From contig CAIUOG010000052.1 in assembly GCA_903900705.1 (NCBI GenBank), positions 1 to 64,000 of the forward strand: a stretch of DNA of 64,000 bases, read 5' to 3'. The translations under genes were made by a program, and so were the position numbers. The stretch is from an uncultured Acidobacteriia bacterium (GTDB lineage: Bacteria > Acidobacteriota > Terriglobia > Bryobacterales > Bryobacteraceae). Below are positions 35,943 through 45,573 of this stretch, piece by piece (position 1 is the stretch's first letter; each line of letters starts with the position of its first letter). The notes below the pieces were generated by a model. That model saw nothing but the letters and a program-made list of their open reading frames with translations, searched no databases and had not been told where the DNA came from.

Positions 35943-36422
35943 TCAGCTGCCGAGCGCCAGAAGCGCCGGTCCGGTCAGACGGAAGGTCGTCCACTCATCC
36001 ATCGGCGCCGCGCCCAGCTTTTTGTAAAAACCGATCGAGGGTTCGTTCCAGTCGAGTACGGACCATTCCACACGCCCGCAGCCCCGCTGCACGGCGAGCT
36101 GCGCAATCCGTGTCAGCAGCGCCAGACCCAGCCCACGGCCCCGGGCGTGCGGTTTCACGAACAGGTCTTCCAGATAAATCCCCGGCTTTGCCAGGAAAGT
36201 CGAATAGTTCGGAAAGAACAGCGAAAAACCGGCGCACTCGCCGTCGAGAAAGGCGAGCAGCACCTCGGCGCCGGGGCGAGCGCCGAACAGAGTGGCCCGC
36301 AGTTGGTCCTCCGTCGCCGTCACCATGTGTGACAGCTTTTCATATTCGGCCAGACCCTGGATCATCTCCAGAATCACCGGCACGTCTTTCTCTGTTGCTT
36401 CCACTACGCGGATGTCTGGCAT
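35943..36422 (-). CDS. GNAT-family N-acetyltransferase (diamine acetyltransferase-like)
   Basis: 159 residues of one GNAT fold: IRVVEATEKDVPVILEMIQGLAEYEKL at the N-terminus, the acetyl-CoA site in YLEDLFVKPHARGRGLGLALL (RxxGxG/A), and a C-terminal WNEPSIGFYKKLGAAPMDEWTTFRL. The last motif is typical of the spermidine/spermine- and thialysine-acetyltransferase-like subgroup. Its substrate is probably an amine. It starts 4 bases after the VWA gene and ends 43 bases before the riboswitch, so read-through from it could feed the cobalamin genes. Confidence 0.85.
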   Translation of the reverse strand: MPDIRVVEATEKDVPVILEMIQGLAEYEKLSHMVTATEDQLRATLFGARPGAEVLLAFLDGECAGFSLFFPNYSTFLAKPGIYLEDLFVKPHARGRGLGLALLTRIAQLAVQRGCGRVEWSVLDWNEPSIGFYKKLGAAPMDEWTTFRLTGPALLALGS

Positions 36423-36426
36423 GTGT

Positions 36427-37449
36427 CTAATTGGTCGGCATCGCGTAATAACCCTTGCGAACCTCTACCTTCTGATCCCGGCTCTTCGTCTTCAGGTCGA
36501 TTTTTCGATACGACCCGTCTTTCTTTGAATTCGTGGGCGTGTATCCGATCAGATACTGCGTCCGCATTTCTTCCTGAATCTGGGTGAAAATACTGTCGAG
36601 CGTGTCGCGCCGGTTTACCTCGAACATGTGCCCGCCGGTCTCTTCCGCCATGTGCTTCAGTACGCTCGCCCCGCTGTAACCGCTGCCGAAAGCTCCGTAG
36701 AACTGCCGGTCCACATAGAGAATTCCGTAAATGATGGCATCCGCCTTTTGCGCGGCCTCAATAGCGGCCTTTTCATTGAGCGTGCTGCCCTCATCCTCGC
36801 CATCCGTGATGAGGATGATCGCCTTGCGCCCCACTTCCTTCGACAGCATGTCATTCGCGGCCAGATAGACCGCGTCGTAAAGTACCGTCCCGCGCTGCTT
36901 CGACATCGTGGGCACCGGACCTGGGTGCAGACCGCCGACTCCCGCGTTCAGCCGCAGCCGCCGAAGCCCTTCCTGCAGCAGGCGCGGTGAGCCCGTAATG
37001 TCCTGCAGCAATTCCGAATCCGCCCCGAAGCTGATCAGAAACGCCACGTCCTTCTTCTTCAGAACGCTGGAAAAGAACGACGAAGCCGCGCGCCGCTCGA
37101 TTTCGATCAGATTCTGCTGGCTGCCCGAAACATCCACCAGCAGTCCGATGGTGAGGGGAATTCCGGTTTCCCGGCTGAAGTATTTGATGGTCTGGGTCTT
37201 GCCGTCCTCGGCGAGATCGAAATCGCCTTTATCCAGGTTATTAATCAGCGCATTCTGCTTGTTGCGCACGGCGCAGTAAAGGCTGACCACGTCGACATCG
37301 ACCTTGATCGGGTCCCCCAGATCTTCCTCGGCCTTTTGTGCGTCCGGCTTCGGTGGCTGCTGGGCCGGCGCCTGCACCAGCAGGAATGGAATCATCAGCA
37401 CTGCCGCCAGCGGCAAACCGGTGGCGAATGGAAGGCGAAGTTTTTTCAT
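36427..37449 (-). CDS. Secreted VWA-domain protein (acidobacterial VWFA-related type)
   Basis: 340 residues. The signal peptide (KKLRLPFATGLPLAAVLMIPFLLVQA) is followed by a Pro/Gln linker, a short beta domain (NLDKGDFDLAEDGKTQTIKYF) and a von Willebrand A fold with the MIDAS motif DVSGS at residues 106-110 and ITDGEDEGS later. This layout matches the VWFA-related proteins strongly expanded in Acidobacteriota. It probably binds a protein or glycan partner outside the cytoplasm in a metal-dependent way. It diverges from an AlkA-like gene with 57 bases between. Confidence 0.88.
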   Translation of the reverse strand: MKKLRLPFATGLPLAAVLMIPFLLVQAPAQQPPKPDAQKAEEDLGDPIKVDVDVVSLYCAVRNKQNALINNLDKGDFDLAEDGKTQTIKYFSRETGIPLTIGLLVDVSGSQQNLIEIERRAASSFFSSVLKKKDVAFLISFGADSELLQDITGSPRLLQEGLRRLRLNAGVGGLHPGPVPTMSKQRGTVLYDAVYLAANDMLSKEVGRKAIILITDGEDEGSTLNEKAAIEAAQKADAIIYGILYVDRQFYGAFGSGYSGASVLKHMAEETGGHMFEVNRRDTLDSIFTQIQEEMRTQYLIGYTPTNSKKDGSYRKIDLKTKSRDQKVEVRKGYYAMPTN

Positions 37450-37506
37450 ACAATCAGAAATGCGCAGCTACTATGCCGTACGCGCGGCGCACGAAACCGT
37501 TTCAGC

Positions 37507-38103
37507 ATGCGATCTGCTATCCAGCATCTCAAAAAAGACGCCGTCCTGGCGAAGATCGTCAAAGCCGTGGGCCCGTATCGTATGGAATACGGAGCGCCGA
37601 AGTTTGAAAACCTGGTTCGATCCATCGTTTACCAGCAGTTGCACGGCAGGGCCGCCGCCGTCATTTATGGGCGTCTGCGCGAAGCGGTGGGCGAAGAGGA
37701 ACTATCGCCGACCGGGATTCTGCGGCTTCGCCCGGACCGCATGCGCAAGCTGGGACTCTCCGCGCAGAAGACTATTTATATACGGGAACTGGCGAAGCAC
37801 ACACGGCGGGGTTCGGTGGTCTTTGAAAGCCTGCCGGAGATGGACGACGCGACCGTCATCAGCCATCTGACCCAGGTCAAGGGCATCGGCGTCTGGACGG
37901 CCCACATGTTCCTGATCTTCTCGCTCCGCCGTCCTGATGTGCTGGCCACCGGCGATCTTGCCATCCGCATGGCCATCAAACAGGCGTACGGACTGGACGA
38001 TCTGCCGAAGCCCGCTGAGATGGAGCGCATCGCCGCCGGCTGGCGACCCTGGGCTTCCGTCGCCTGCTGGTATCTCTGGCGAAGTCTGGACACAGCCCGC
38101 TAG
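37507..38103 (+). CDS. DNA-3-methyladenine glycosylase, AlkA/HhH-GPD family
   Basis: 198 residues of the HhH-GPD glycosylase core: FENLVRSIVYQQLHGRAAAVIYGRL (residues 34-57), then the helix-hairpin-helix LTQVKGIGVWTAHMFLIF, then the catalytic Asp150 in VLATGDLAIRMA. It lacks the N-terminal AlkA beta domain, as do many short bacterial and yeast-Mag1-like members. It would remove alkylated purines. ATG 37507 is the natural start; longer frames run into the divergent VWA gene. The last 4 bases overlap the convergent hydrolase gene. Confidence 0.88.
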   Translation: MRSAIQHLKKDAVLAKIVKAVGPYRMEYGAPKFENLVRSIVYQQLHGRAAAVIYGRLREAVGEEELSPTGILRLRPDRMRKLGLSAQKTIYIRELAKHTRRGSVVFESLPEMDDATVISHLTQVKGIGVWTAHMFLIFSLRRPDVLATGDLAIRMAIKQAYGLDDLPKPAEMERIAAGWRPWASVACWYLWRSLDTAR

Positions 38104-39440
38104 CGCTCTGAGGCACTGCAAGACATTTCGAGGCCCAGAGCCCACCGCCGCTGGAAGCCCTTCCAGAAGGAATTCCCCTCCGCGTCCCGACCGGTGCTGT
38201 AAGCGCCCGTGTCCGGCGTCCCCTGCGGCAGGGTCCACCTGCCGTCGCCGGAGTGGGCCGGCGCAACGTGAAGATAGTCGCTCCGCGTCTGGTCGTGCTT
38301 CAGATTGAGGTCCAGAAAGGCGGTAATGAAGTGCTGATTGATCGCGATGATGCGGTTCTTACTCCACACGGGCTCATCGAACCCCTGTACAAAGCGAAGG
38401 TCCGTCAGGCCCGGCGGCGGAGGGTTGGCGCCGGTATTGTGGCGCGCTCCTTCGAACACCAGCATGCAGCGTTCGGAGTGGATGGCCCGGTCGAACGCCC
38501 GCTTCACCCCGGCGTCGTAAACAGCCACGTCATCATGGTCGCCCACGATGAAAAGGGAGGGAATGCGAATGCCGGCCAGTCCCTCCTCATCCCAGGCGTT
38601 GTAGGGCGGCTGCTCACCCCAGGGCGCAATCGCGACAATCGCCTTGATATGGTCGCGACGGATGGCCTGGTACTTCGGACTATCCGCCAGCCAGTCCCCG
38701 ATATAGCCTCCGGGCACGGCGGCGGCAATCCCTCCGGTGCTGCTGAACCCGGCGCCTGCGCTGGTGAGGGCTCCGTAGCCACCCATGGAATAGCCAATGA
38801 TCGCCACATTCCCGGCGTCGGCGAGACCATTCAGAAAGCTGGTCCGGTCACTGGCCAGTGCGCCGATGGCATCGATGGTAAACAGCTGATCGGCGGAGCG
38901 GTTCAGCAGGGTGCTCGGGAACGGCCGCACCTCTCCGAACACGGAATCGGTATGGTCGATGGCCGCCACCACGTAGCCTTTCGAGGCCAGATTTTCCGTG
39001 AGATAGCTCATAAACGTCCGCGAACCGGGATAGCCGTGCGAAACGACCACCAGAGGGAACTTCTGCCCGCTGACCGGTGGCGCGTCGCGCAGAGCCTTCC
39101 CCGCGATGTCGAAGGAGCCCCCCGCGTTCTGCGTTCCGAACATCGCACTGACGTAGGTCGTCTTTTCCTCCCGGCCTGCCGGGATCGCCGCCGGGTACCA
39201 GACTTCCACATTGAGTGGCCTGTCATATAAGGGGGCCTTGCCCGTGGCCTTATCGAACTTCAAAATGTCGACCTGATCCCGGTGCAGCAGTTCAAGCGTG
39301 CGGACTCCCACCGAAAAAGGCCCGCGTTTGGCGAGTTCCGGCGCATCCGGCCCCGGCACGCTGAAATAAACAGGCTGCGCGGTTGCAATCAAACTGAAAC
39401 AGAGGGGGCTGAGCCACAGGCAGCGAAGAAGGAGCTTCAT
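38100..39440 (-). CDS. Secreted alpha/beta hydrolase (PAF-acetylhydrolase/dienelactone-hydrolase-like)
   Basis: 446 residues with a signal peptide (KLLLRCLWLSPLCFSLIATA). The alpha/beta-hydrolase core has VEVWYPA, PLVVVSHGYPGSR (oxyanion region), nucleophile elbow IIGYSMGGYGAL, an acid in IVGDHDD, and a late His in FEGARHNTGA. This order fits platelet-activating-factor acetylhydrolase-like esterases. The substrate is unknown. It overlaps the upstream cupin-like gene by 4 bases (ATGA) and converges on the AlkA-like gene. Confidence 0.82.
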   Translation of the reverse strand: MKLLLRCLWLSPLCFSLIATAQPVYFSVPGPDAPELAKRGPFSVGVRTLELLHRDQVDILKFDKATGKAPLYDRPLNVEVWYPAAIPAGREEKTTYVSAMFGTQNAGGSFDIAGKALRDAPPVSGQKFPLVVVSHGYPGSRTFMSYLTENLASKGYVVAAIDHTDSVFGEVRPFPSTLLNRSADQLFTIDAIGALASDRTSFLNGLADAGNVAIIGYSMGGYGALTSAGAGFSSTGGIAAAVPGGYIGDWLADSPKYQAIRRDHIKAIVAIAPWGEQPPYNAWDEEGLAGIRIPSLFIVGDHDDVAVYDAGVKRAFDRAIHSERCMLVFEGARHNTGANPPPPGLTDLRFVQGFDEPVWSKNRIIAINQHFITAFLDLNLKHDQTRSDYLHVAPAHSGDGRWTLPQGTPDTGAYSTGRDAEGNSFWKGFQRRWALGLEMSCSASER

Positions 39441-39787
39441 TTGATCTCGATGACCAGCGTACGATAAGGCTTCTTTTCCAGATTCGTCAGCACCGGCGCC
39501 GCTTCGCCTTTGTTGTGCCAGATCACATCGCCGGATTTGCGCACCCGAACCTCCTTCGCACCCGTATCCGGATCGATCCGCTCATATTTCGAATCGTCCA
39601 GAAATACGATTACCTGATCGGAGGGCCGGATGGATTTCTCCCTCGGCTGGCCGGGTTCATAGTCGAGTTCCGTCACCCGGACCCGTGCGTTTTCCAGCTT
39701 CGCGCTGCGCGAAACGTCCGCCCGGCCCGCCATCCACGCCCCCGCCAAAGCCGCCGCAAACAGGGTTTTCTGAACGATTTGTCTCAT
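39437..39787 (-). CDS. Secreted cupin-like small protein
   Basis: 116 residues with a signal peptide (VQKTLFAAALAGAWMAGRA) and then a single small beta-barrel: NARVRVTELDYEPGQ, SDQVIVFLDDSKY, and SGDVIWHNKGEAAPVLTN. This spacing resembles a one-domain cupin but lacks the full His-x-His metal site, so metal binding is doubtful. It is coupled by a 4-base overlap to the hydrolase gene downstream and diverges from glgC. Confidence 0.6.
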   Translation of the reverse strand: MRQIVQKTLFAAALAGAWMAGRADVSRSAKLENARVRVTELDYEPGQPREKSIRPSDQVIVFLDDSKYERIDPDTGAKEVRVRKSGDVIWHNKGEAAPVLTNLEKKPYRTLVIEIK

Positions 39788-39907
39788 CCCCCGCTACGCT
39801 ATCACAAGCGAAAACAGCCGGATGCGCCTTCGCCGGAACGGCGCGGACCAGAAATGTTTTGGTTTGCTGTTGCGGAATCCCGCAGCATGATACACAATGG
39901 CCTTGCC

Positions 39908-41161
39908 ATGCGACTGCGCGTGCTCGGACTCATTCTCGCCGGCGGTAAAGGTACCCGTCTCTACCCGTTAACCAAAGAGAGGGCGAAACCAGCCGTCCCC
40001 TTTGGCGGCAAATACCGCATCGTCGATTTCGTGCTCAGTAACTTCATAAACTCCGGAATCTATTCGATTTACGTTCTCACTCAGTTCCGCAGCCAGAGTC
40101 TGCTGCAGCACCTGAGCGAGGGCTGGCAATCGGGCGGAATCCTGAAGAACCAGTTCATTATTCCGGTTCCGGCGCAGATGCGCTCACCGGGTGAAACGTG
40201 GTACCAGGGGACGGCGGACGCCATCTACCAGAACATTAACCTGATCGAACAGGCGGAGCCGCATGTGGTGGCGATCTTCGGCGCGGATCATATCTATCGT
40301 ATGAATCTCGCGCACATGATCGAATTCCATGAGAATCTGAACGCCGCCTGCACGATCGCCGCGATTCCGGTCCACAGGAAGTACGCGCACGAATTCGGCG
40401 TGATCGAAACCGGTGATGACAACCGGGTGCTCAACTTCCACGAGAAGAACCCGGATGCCCCGCACATCCCGGGCGACCCCACGCAGGTCTTCGCCTCCAT
40501 GGGCAATTACCTGTTTTCCACCCGTACCCTGCTCAAGGCGCTCCATGAGGACGCGGCGGACGAGAACAGCACCCACGACTTTGGCCGCGACATTCTGCCG
40601 AAACTCGTTGCCGAGCAGCAGGCCATCTACGCCTACGACTTCCAGACCAACAAGATTCCGGGCGAGCCGCCGGGAGAAGCCTACTGGCGCGACGTCGGCA
40701 CCATTGATGCCTATTGGGAAGCCAATATGGATCTCCGCGCGGTCAAGCCGGCACTGAATCTCTATAACCGGCAGTGGCCGCTGCGCACCAGCAGCTACGC
40801 CGATCCACCGGCGAAGTTTACCTTCGACGAGCAGAACCGCAGGGGCGAGGCTATCGATTCGATCGTGTCCGGCGGCTGCATCCTCTCTGGCGGCAAGGTC
40901 AAGAACTCCATCATCGGACGCGGCGTCAAGATCCATGCCGGCGCGAGCGTTGAGGATAGTGTGATTCTGGATAATTGCGATATCGGTCGCCGCGCAAAAG
41001 TGCGCCGGGCCATCCTCGACAAAAATGTTCGGGTTCCGGAAGACGCCACGATCGGTTACGACCTCGAGAGCGACCGCAAACTGTATCACGTGACGGAAAC
41101 CGGCATTGTGGTGGTGGAAGGCGCGCGGACGCCGGTCGATATCTCCACCGTGTTTGTTTAG
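39908..41161 (+). CDS. glgC: Glucose-1-phosphate adenylyltransferase GlgC
   Basis: 417 residues, normal for GlgC. GLILAGGKGTRLYPLTKERAKPAVPFGG is the pyrophosphorylase signature; FVLSNFINSGIYSIYVLTQF and WYQGTADAIYQN follow, with the metal Asp in FGADHIYRM, and a left-handed beta-helix at the C-terminus (IVSGGCILSGGKVKNSIIGRG). It makes ADP-glucose for glycogen. The start is either ATG 39908 or the in-frame ATG 39887, which adds seven residues; no strong Shine-Dalgarno decides. No other glycogen gene is in the window. Confidence 0.93.
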   Translation: MRLRVLGLILAGGKGTRLYPLTKERAKPAVPFGGKYRIVDFVLSNFINSGIYSIYVLTQFRSQSLLQHLSEGWQSGGILKNQFIIPVPAQMRSPGETWYQGTADAIYQNINLIEQAEPHVVAIFGADHIYRMNLAHMIEFHENLNAACTIAAIPVHRKYAHEFGVIETGDDNRVLNFHEKNPDAPHIPGDPTQVFASMGNYLFSTRTLLKALHEDAADENSTHDFGRDILPKLVAEQQAIYAYDFQTNKIPGEPPGEAYWRDVGTIDAYWEANMDLRAVKPALNLYNRQWPLRTSSYADPPAKFTFDEQNRRGEAIDSIVSGGCILSGGKVKNSIIGRGVKIHAGASVEDSVILDNCDIGRRAKVRRAILDKNVRVPEDATIGYDLESDRKLYHVTETGIVVVEGARTPVDISTVFV

Positions 41162-41186
41162 ACGCGATAAAATAGCGGCAACTTCC

Positions 41187-42200
41187 GTGGTTGCCGCTCT
41201 CTTACTTTTCCGCCTCGCTTTTGCCGCCCCGGGTGTCACCTTCGAAGACTCCTTCCGGGCTGGTCTTGTCGCTCTGCAAAACAATGATCTGCAGGCCGCT
41301 GAGGCCAATCTGGAAGCGGCGCGACATCTGCAGCCCTCGAACGGGCGCGTCTGGATCGCACTCGCGCAGACCCATCGAAAGCTGCACAACGACCAGAAGG
41401 CGCAGATGGCGGCGGATAACGCTGCCCGGCTCGCGCCCGCCGATCCGCCGGTGCTCCGGAGCCTGGTTATCTATTACTCCGAATCCGGCGCGTTGCTCAA
41501 AGCGGCCGGCGCACAGGCGCGTCTGGCGGCGTTGACACCAGTTGACCAGGCGTTGCGTGACCGTGCCGAAGCAATGTATTTCGAGGCGGTGCAGCCACTG
41601 TTGCGGCAGGAAAAATTTGCCGAGGCCATTCAGGCGCTGGAAACCGCGCGGTTGAGTGTTCCGAACAGCGGGCAACTCGAACTGGCTCTGGGTGTCGCCT
41701 GCTACGGTTTGCGACGGTTCGATGACGCCGCCGCCGCCTTCCTGCGAACCATCGAACTGGCCCCGGACGTTGAACAGCCCTACTTGTTTCTGGGGAAGTT
41801 TCTCGATCAGGTGCCTGCCCGGCTGCCCGCCATCACCACGCGGTTCCTTGCATGGGAGGCGGCGCATCCAGAGAGCGCCACCGGCTATCTGCTCCATGCC
41901 AGGGCCCTCAACGCGCAGTCTTCCGACCCTGCCGTGGCCGCAAAACTACTGGAGAAGAGTCTGTCCCTCAACGACCGCGACGCAGCCGCGCACTTCGAAC
42001 TCGGCACCGTCTACGACCGCCTGAACCGCTTCGCCGACGCCGCGCGGGAATTCAGTATCGCCGCAGAACTGGCGCCGGCGGACCCCGCGAATCACTACCG
42101 GCTGGCCCGGGACTACGACCGCCTGGGTAAACCCGCCGAAGCCGCGGCCGAGCGTGAGAAACACGCGAAACTGACGCTCGCGCAGGACGCGGTCCGATGA
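41187..42200 (+). CDS. Secreted TPR-repeat protein in ASPIC cluster
   Basis: 337 residues. GTG 41187 starts a signal peptide (VAALLLFRLAFAA), and the mature part is a run of tetratricopeptide repeats, for example AEANLEAARHLQPSNGRVWIALAQTH, FAEAIQALETARLSVPNSGQLELALG and FADAAREFSIAAELAPADPANHYRLARDY. Such repeats form protein-binding solenoids. Its stop overlaps the start of the large ASPIC protein by 4 bases (ATGA), so the two are made together. An upstream in-frame start at 41106 would overlap glgC and lacks a signal peptide. Confidence 0.8.
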   Translation: MVAALLLFRLAFAAPGVTFEDSFRAGLVALQNNDLQAAEANLEAARHLQPSNGRVWIALAQTHRKLHNDQKAQMAADNAARLAPADPPVLRSLVIYYSESGALLKAAGAQARLAALTPVDQALRDRAEAMYFEAVQPLLRQEKFAEAIQALETARLSVPNSGQLELALGVACYGLRRFDDAAAAFLRTIELAPDVEQPYLFLGKFLDQVPARLPAITTRFLAWEAAHPESATGYLLHARALNAQSSDPAVAAKLLEKSLSLNDRDAAAHFELGTVYDRLNRFADAAREFSIAAELAPADPANHYRLARDYDRLGKPAEAAAEREKHAKLTLAQDAVR

Positions 42201-45200
42201 CGCGCCGTCAGTTCGCCGCCGCACTTGCCGCCGCCGGACTCACCCCGTCACCCAGTCCCGCGGCCATTCCGTTCCCGGTCCATTTCAAAAAAGCGAACCC
42301 ATTTGACTCGGTGCTGCGCTACGTGGAGCCAGGCGCCGATGAGTTCAAAGGCGAAAAAGAGGCGGCGGACCTCGAAGCGGCAGTCGCCGGTAAGCTGGCT
42401 GGCAGGCCCGGAAGCTCGCGCTACATCGCGCTGCCCGGGGACCGCGTCCGCTTCGAAACGCGGCTCCCGGGCGAGTACCGCACCGGCATCCTGAACGCCA
42501 AAGATCTGTCTGTCATCAGCGAGGAGGTGTTCCGGGCTCCGAATCCGCTGTTCCGCGACGTGACCGGCCACGTGTTCGGCGGCGCGGCTTCGTTCCGTGA
42601 TCAATTGCTGCCGGGCAATACGCACTGGCGCGCCCGCGTCGATTCCGCCGCCGGCTTTGACGTCTACGGCAATCAGGGTATCGCTGTGGGAGATGTGGAT
42701 AACGACGGTTTCGATGAGATTTACGTCTGCCAGCCCGGTGGCATGCCGAACCGCCTGTTCAAAATCCGCGCTGACGGCGCCGCGGAAGATCTGACAGAAG
42801 GTGCCGGTCTGGGCATTCTGGACGAAACGACCAGTGCGCTGTTTGTGGACTTTCGCAACTCGGGTCATCAGGATCTGGTGGTGCTGCGGGGCTCCGGTCC
42901 CTTGCTTTTCCTGAATCAGGGCGACGGCACTTTCAAGGAACACCCGGACGCATTCCGCTTCAAATCCGCGCCGCAGGGTTCTTTCACGGGCATGGCTGCC
43001 GCCGATTATGATCGGGATGGTCGCGTCGATCTTTACCTCTGCTGCTATGTCTATTTCCAGAGCGAAGACCAGTATCAGTACCCCGCGCCGTACCACGATG
43101 CGCAGAACGGCCCTCCCAATTTCCTCTTCCGGAACAAGCTGACGGCGGAAGGCGGCGCGTTTGAAGACGTCACCGAAGAGACTGGTATCAACGAAAACAA
43201 CAACCGGTTCAGCTTCGCCCCGGCCTGGTGCGACTATGATGGCGAAGGCTGGCCCAGTCTCTACGTCGCCAACGATTTCGGACGCAATAACCTCTACCGG
43301 AACCGCAACGGAAAGTTCACGGATGTGGCCGCCAAAGCCGGGGTGGAAGACATGGGGCCTGGCATGAGCGCCTCCTGGTTTGACTACGACGGCGACGGCC
43401 GGCCTGATATCTATGTTTCCGATATGTGGACCGCGCCCGGCCAGCGCCTCATCCGCGACCCCGCCTTCAAGCCCGCGGCGGAAAATGCCGAGGCCTACCG
43501 CCGGCACTCCAAAGGCAATTCACTTTTCCGCAACCGGGGCGACGGCACTTTTGAAGAGACCGGCGCCCGGGAGAATGTCGAAATGGGCCGCTGGGCCTGG
43601 GGTTCGGGCGGTTTCGATTTCGATCTGGATGGCACACCGGAAATCCTGGTCGGCTGCGGGATGCTGACCAACTCTTCTTCTCAGGACCTTGCGAGTTTCT
43701 TTTGGCGTCAGGTGGTGGCAAAAACGCCGCTGGTGAAGGGCGCCGCCGGGGCTGACTACGAAAACGGCTGGAACGCACTCAACCAGCTGATTCGGGAGGA
43801 TTACTCGTGGAATGGCCACGAACCGAACGTTTTCTATGTGCGCCGGGATGGCCGCTATCGGGATGCCTCCGGGGTGAGCGGACTCGACTTCGCGGATGAC
43901 ACCCGCGCCTTCGCTATCACCGATTTCGATGGCGACGGCAAGCCGGATCTGATCCTCAAAAACCGCCTTGGCCCCCAGGTCCGCGCGATGCAGAACGACT
44001 GCGCGGTGGAGCGTGCGGCGATTGCGCTGCGTCTGACCGGCACGAAGTCGAATCGTGACGCGATCGGTGCGCGGGTGGAAGTGAATGGGCAGGTTCAGTT
44101 TGTGAATGCGGGCAGCGGGTTTCTCTCGCAGCATTCGAAGCAACTGCACTTTGGACTGGCGGGCAAGGCTGGGGCCGAGGTCAAAATCAACTGGCCTTCG
44201 GGACTCACCCAGCAGTTCACGGCGCTGGAACCGGGCTATGTCTATCGCATCACGGAAGGCTCCGCCACTTCCGGTCGCACGGCGTTCCGCCCGGGGCGGA
44301 AATATTCCGATGTGCCTGTGCGGCCCCTGAATGCGCCTGTCGCCGCGGATACCTGGCTGATCGAACCGGTACCAACTCCGGAGAAACACAAAGGCCCCGG
44401 TTTCGTGGTGCTTTATGCCGGAACCAGACCGGCGCTTCCTGGAAACCTCACCATAGAGGCCATTGATCTTGCGGACGAAAAGGAAGAAGTGGCCGCCACG
44501 TGGAGCCTCTTCCGCCGCTATCTGCTCGAATACCGCGGCAGCCTGTCGCTGCCGCTGACGATCCTGATCGACGGGGAAAGCCGCGCGCGGCGCATCTACG
44601 CGGCAATTCCGGACGAAGCCACCATGCGGGCGGACCTCCGCAACATCGACAAAAGCCGCGAACTGGCGCTGCCGTTTCCGGGTCGGTATTTCGCGGAACC
44701 CCGCCGTAACTATTTCAAACTGGGCGCGGCCTTTTACTGGGCGGGCTATGCCGACCGGGCGCTGCCGTACCTCGAAGAAACCCTGCGCAACAAGCCGGAC
44801 AACTGGAAGGCGCTGCTCGCCATGGGCCGCATCAACCTCGAACTGGGTCGAAATAACCAAGCCATTTCGACCTTCCGCCAGGTCCTTCGCATCCGTCCGG
44901 ATTACGCTCCCGCGCTGGTGAGCGCCGGGGAAGCGTATGCGCGGCAGAATGATCGCAACGCAGCGCGCAACAGCTTCGAAAAGGCTCTGGAGGCAGACCC
45001 CCGGTGTGCCGATGCCGCGAATCAGATGGGAATCCTCTCCGCCGAAGCGAGCGATCTCAATGCGGCCCGCGAGTGGTTTCAGAAGGCCATCGAATGGCAG
45101 CGCGATCACACCGGGGCGATTAACAACCTTGGTGTCCTTTACGCGAAGATGGGACAGGCGGCCAATTCCGTGGCGGCGTTCCGCTACGGCATGCAGGCGG

Positions 45201-45355
45201 ATCCGGATGACGAGCAACTCTACCTCAATCTGGCGCGCGTTTACGTTACGATGGGCGAACGGGAGCAGGCAAAAGCAGTGCTGAATCAATTAATGGACCG
45301 AAAACCGGGTAACCCGATTGGCGCAAAGGCGCTGCGTGAACTGGAGAGCCGATGA
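42197..45355 (+). CDS. FG-GAP/VCBS beta-propeller, ASPIC/UnbV and TPR protein
   Basis: 1052 residues. A Tat-like N-terminus (MTRRQFAAALAAAGL) is followed by FG-GAP/VCBS repeats with Ca-binding DxDxDG loops (VGDVDNDGFDEIYV, ADYDRDGRVDLYL, FDYDGDGRPDIYV, TDFDGDGKPDLIL). An ASPIC/UnbV domain follows at about residues 600-690 (AIGARVEVNGQ...LHFGLAGKAGAEVKINWPSG), and C-terminal TPR repeats from about residue 840. These proteins are exported and are common in Acidobacteriota and Planctomycetota; their function is unknown, with binding of ligands or matrix often proposed. It is the centre of a five-gene overlapping array. Confidence 0.85.
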   Translation: MTRRQFAAALAAAGLTPSPSPAAIPFPVHFKKANPFDSVLRYVEPGADEFKGEKEAADLEAAVAGKLAGRPGSSRYIALPGDRVRFETRLPGEYRTGILNAKDLSVISEEVFRAPNPLFRDVTGHVFGGAASFRDQLLPGNTHWRARVDSAAGFDVYGNQGIAVGDVDNDGFDEIYVCQPGGMPNRLFKIRADGAAEDLTEGAGLGILDETTSALFVDFRNSGHQDLVVLRGSGPLLFLNQGDGTFKEHPDAFRFKSAPQGSFTGMAAADYDRDGRVDLYLCCYVYFQSEDQYQYPAPYHDAQNGPPNFLFRNKLTAEGGAFEDVTEETGINENNNRFSFAPAWCDYDGEGWPSLYVANDFGRNNLYRNRNGKFTDVAAKAGVEDMGPGMSASWFDYDGDGRPDIYVSDMWTAPGQRLIRDPAFKPAAENAEAYRRHSKGNSLFRNRGDGTFEETGARENVEMGRWAWGSGGFDFDLDGTPEILVGCGMLTNSSSQDLASFFWRQVVAKTPLVKGAAGADYENGWNALNQLIREDYSWNGHEPNVFYVRRDGRYRDASGVSGLDFADDTRAFAITDFDGDGKPDLILKNRLGPQVRAMQNDCAVERAAIALRLTGTKSNRDAIGARVEVNGQVQFVNAGSGFLSQHSKQLHFGLAGKAGAEVKINWPSGLTQQFTALEPGYVYRITEGSATSGRTAFRPGRKYSDVPVRPLNAPVAADTWLIEPVPTPEKHKGPGFVVLYAGTRPALPGNLTIEAIDLADEKEEVAATWSLFRRYLLEYRGSLSLPLTILIDGESRARRIYAAIPDEATMRADLRNIDKSRELALPFPGRYFAEPRRNYFKLGAAFYWAGYADRALPYLEETLRNKPDNWKALLAMGRINLELGRNNQAISTFRQVLRIRPDYAPALVSAGEAYARQNDRNAARNSFEKALEADPRCADAANQMGILSAEASDLNAAREWFQKAIEWQRDHTGAINNLGVLYAKMGQAANSVAAFRYGMQADPDDEQLYLNLARVYVTMGEREQAKAVLNQLMDRKPGNPIGAKALRELESR

Positions 45356-45573
45356 TCCGCTTCGCCATGGTCTTGCTGTTGCTGGCTCCGGCTCCGCTGC
45401 CGGATCTCTCGGAGCTGGTTGTCCAGGCAGGCGAATCCCCTTCGGAACGGCTGAACCCGCCATCGCTTTTTGCTCCGGGCGCGCCCCCGGTCCTCAGCTT
45501 CCGCTATTTCGATGCGAGCGACCGCGGGCGGTTCGGCAATCTGGGGTTAATGACGGATGATGCTGGTCACTAG
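45352..45573 (+). CDS. Small secreted protein between ASPIC/TPR genes
   Basis: 73 residues. The N-terminus MIRFAMVLLLLAPAPLP looks like a signal peptide, and the remainder is Pro/Ser-rich with SFRYFDASDRGRFGNLG. I recognise no family. It overlaps the preceding ASPIC gene by 4 bases (ATGA) and the following TPR gene by 17 bases, which argues that it is a real coupled reading frame. It could instead be the degraded remnant of a longer protein. Confidence 0.5.
   Translation: MIRFAMVLLLLAPAPLPDLSELVVQAGESPSERLNPPSLFAPGAPPVLSFRYFDASDRGRFGNLGLMTDDAGH

Noticed and set aside
45318-45560. 80-codon frame overlapping the end of the ASPIC gene and the small secreted gene
   Set aside because: It lies mostly inside two better-supported frames, is Arg/Gly-rich and has no signal peptide or coupling overlap.
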